From Gammaproteobacteria bacterium (lineage in GTDB: Bacteria > Pseudomonadota > Gammaproteobacteria > Arenicellales > Poriferihabitantaceae), in assembly GCA_009839585.1 (NCBI GenBank), contig VXPI01000339.1, forward strand, positions 1-16,011: a DNA stretch of 16,011 nucleotides, given 5' to 3'. Below, piece after piece: positions 15,739-16,011 of this stretch. The notes under the pieces are model-generated. The model was not told the DNA's origin. It saw only the letters and a program-made list of their open reading frames with translations, and searched no databases. A program made the position numbers and the translations under genes. The number at the start of each line of letters is the position of its first letter. Positions within the stretch are counted from its first letter, which is position 1.

Positions 15739-16011
15739 CGCGGATCCTCATCGACGTCGAAGGCATCGAAACCGCCGGGCGCAGGCTCGGCGCCCTGGCA
15801 CGGGCCGGGCGAGACCTGCGCCCGGTGTTCGTGCAGATCGGCGAGTACCTGATTCGGTCCACCCGTGACCGGTTCCGCGACCAGAAGAGCCCGGAAGGCG
15901 TGCCCTGGGCACCGCTGTCAGAAGCATATGCCAGACGCAAGCACCCCAACCGGCAACGGATACTGACCCGGCACGGCGACCTCCAGAGCCAGCTCTCGTA
16001 CCGCGCGGACA
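15735..16011 (+). CDS. Phage virion morphogenesis protein, Mu gpG-like (partial)
   Basis: From the ATG at 15735, overlapping the nuclease stop by ATGA, 92 codons run to the window end. The N-terminus (MTRILIDVEGIETAGRRL), the basic helix IGEYLIRSTRDRFRDQKSP and the motif GVPWAPLSEAYARRK match the phage virion morphogenesis (Mu gpG / tail completion) family. The later ILTRHGDLQSQLSY also fits. Mu gpG takes part in head-tail joining or tail morphogenesis. The 3' end is outside the window. The gene marks the surrounding segment as a Mu-like structural module. Confidence 0.88.
   Translation, partial: MTRILIDVEGIETAGRRLGALARAGRDLRPVFVQIGEYLIRSTRDRFRDQKSPEGVPWAPLSEAYARRKHPNRQRILTRHGDLQSQLSYRAD

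Larger units (their letters stand above)
13724..16011 (+). mobile_element. Interior segment of a Mu-like prophage (left-truncated, continues past window)
   Basis: Base composition and gene content change sharply at about 13,724, immediately after an in-frame TAG at 13721-13723. The segment holds the C-terminal part of a MuF-like head protein, an adenine methyltransferase, an exported HNH nuclease and a Mu gpG-type virion morphogenesis protein, all on the plus strand. In Mu-like phages MuF (gpF) is followed directly by gpG, so the order is that of the head module with two cargo genes inserted. The left end cuts a gene, so this is not an intact phage end. Deletion or a rearranged junction is likely. 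No target duplication could be identified. Confidence 0.75.

Noticed and set aside
1..16011. CRISPR arrays, tRNA or rRNA genes, insertion sequences with terminal repeats
   Set aside because: I scanned by eye for regularly spaced repeats, tRNA T-arm motifs and transposase genes and saw none.

Overview
The window reads as a chromosomal segment of a gamma- or betaproteobacterium. The evidence is the set of proteobacterial neighbourhoods: smg-topA, hisB-hisH-hisA-hisF leading toward tatA-tatB-tatC, and the N-degron transferase pair aat-bpt. Base composition is moderate over most of it. It becomes visibly GC-richer from about position 13,724 to the end, where the genes are of phage type (judged by eye, not computed).

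Layout. (1) 1-3606, minus strand: smg, topA, then the 5' part of a gene with a DEDD (DnaQ-like) exonuclease domain, resembling the N-terminus of large RecQ-type helicases. (2) 3607-7025, plus strand: a loosely packed accessory stretch. It holds a ParA/MinD-like ATPase gene whose Walker A motif is split by an in-frame TGA, a small overlapping partner gene of unknown function, and a zeta-toxin-like kinase without a visible antitoxin. The long gaps between them hold hairpins but no convincing genes. (3) 7026-9836: hisBHAF, a compact histidine-biosynthesis run. (4) 9837-10195: a gap where hisI/hisE often sit. It contains an open stretch without a start codon that looks like an eroded hisI. (5) 10196-11854: tatABC, the twin-arginine translocase. 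(6) 11880-13336, minus strand: bpt and aat, overlapping by 4 nt and convergent with tatC. (7) 13337-13723: no convincing gene. (8) 13724-16011, plus strand: an interior slice of a Mu-like prophage. It begins abruptly inside the C-terminal PBECR-type nuclease domain of a MuF-like head protein. A solitary HsdM-like adenine methyltransferase follows, then a membrane-anchored or exported HNH (DUF1524-like) nuclease, then a Mu gpG-type virion morphogenesis protein cut by the window end.

How the parts fit. The core blocks (topoisomerase, histidine synthesis, Tat export, N-degron tagging) are ordinary housekeeping. The unusual material is of two kinds. One is signs of decay or recent change in the host part: the TGA in parA, the hisI relic, and gene-poor gaps. 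The other is the phage cargo, where methyltransferase, exported nuclease and gpG are chained by successive ATGA overlaps. The methyltransferase-nuclease pair is the best candidate here for an undescribed two-gene system.
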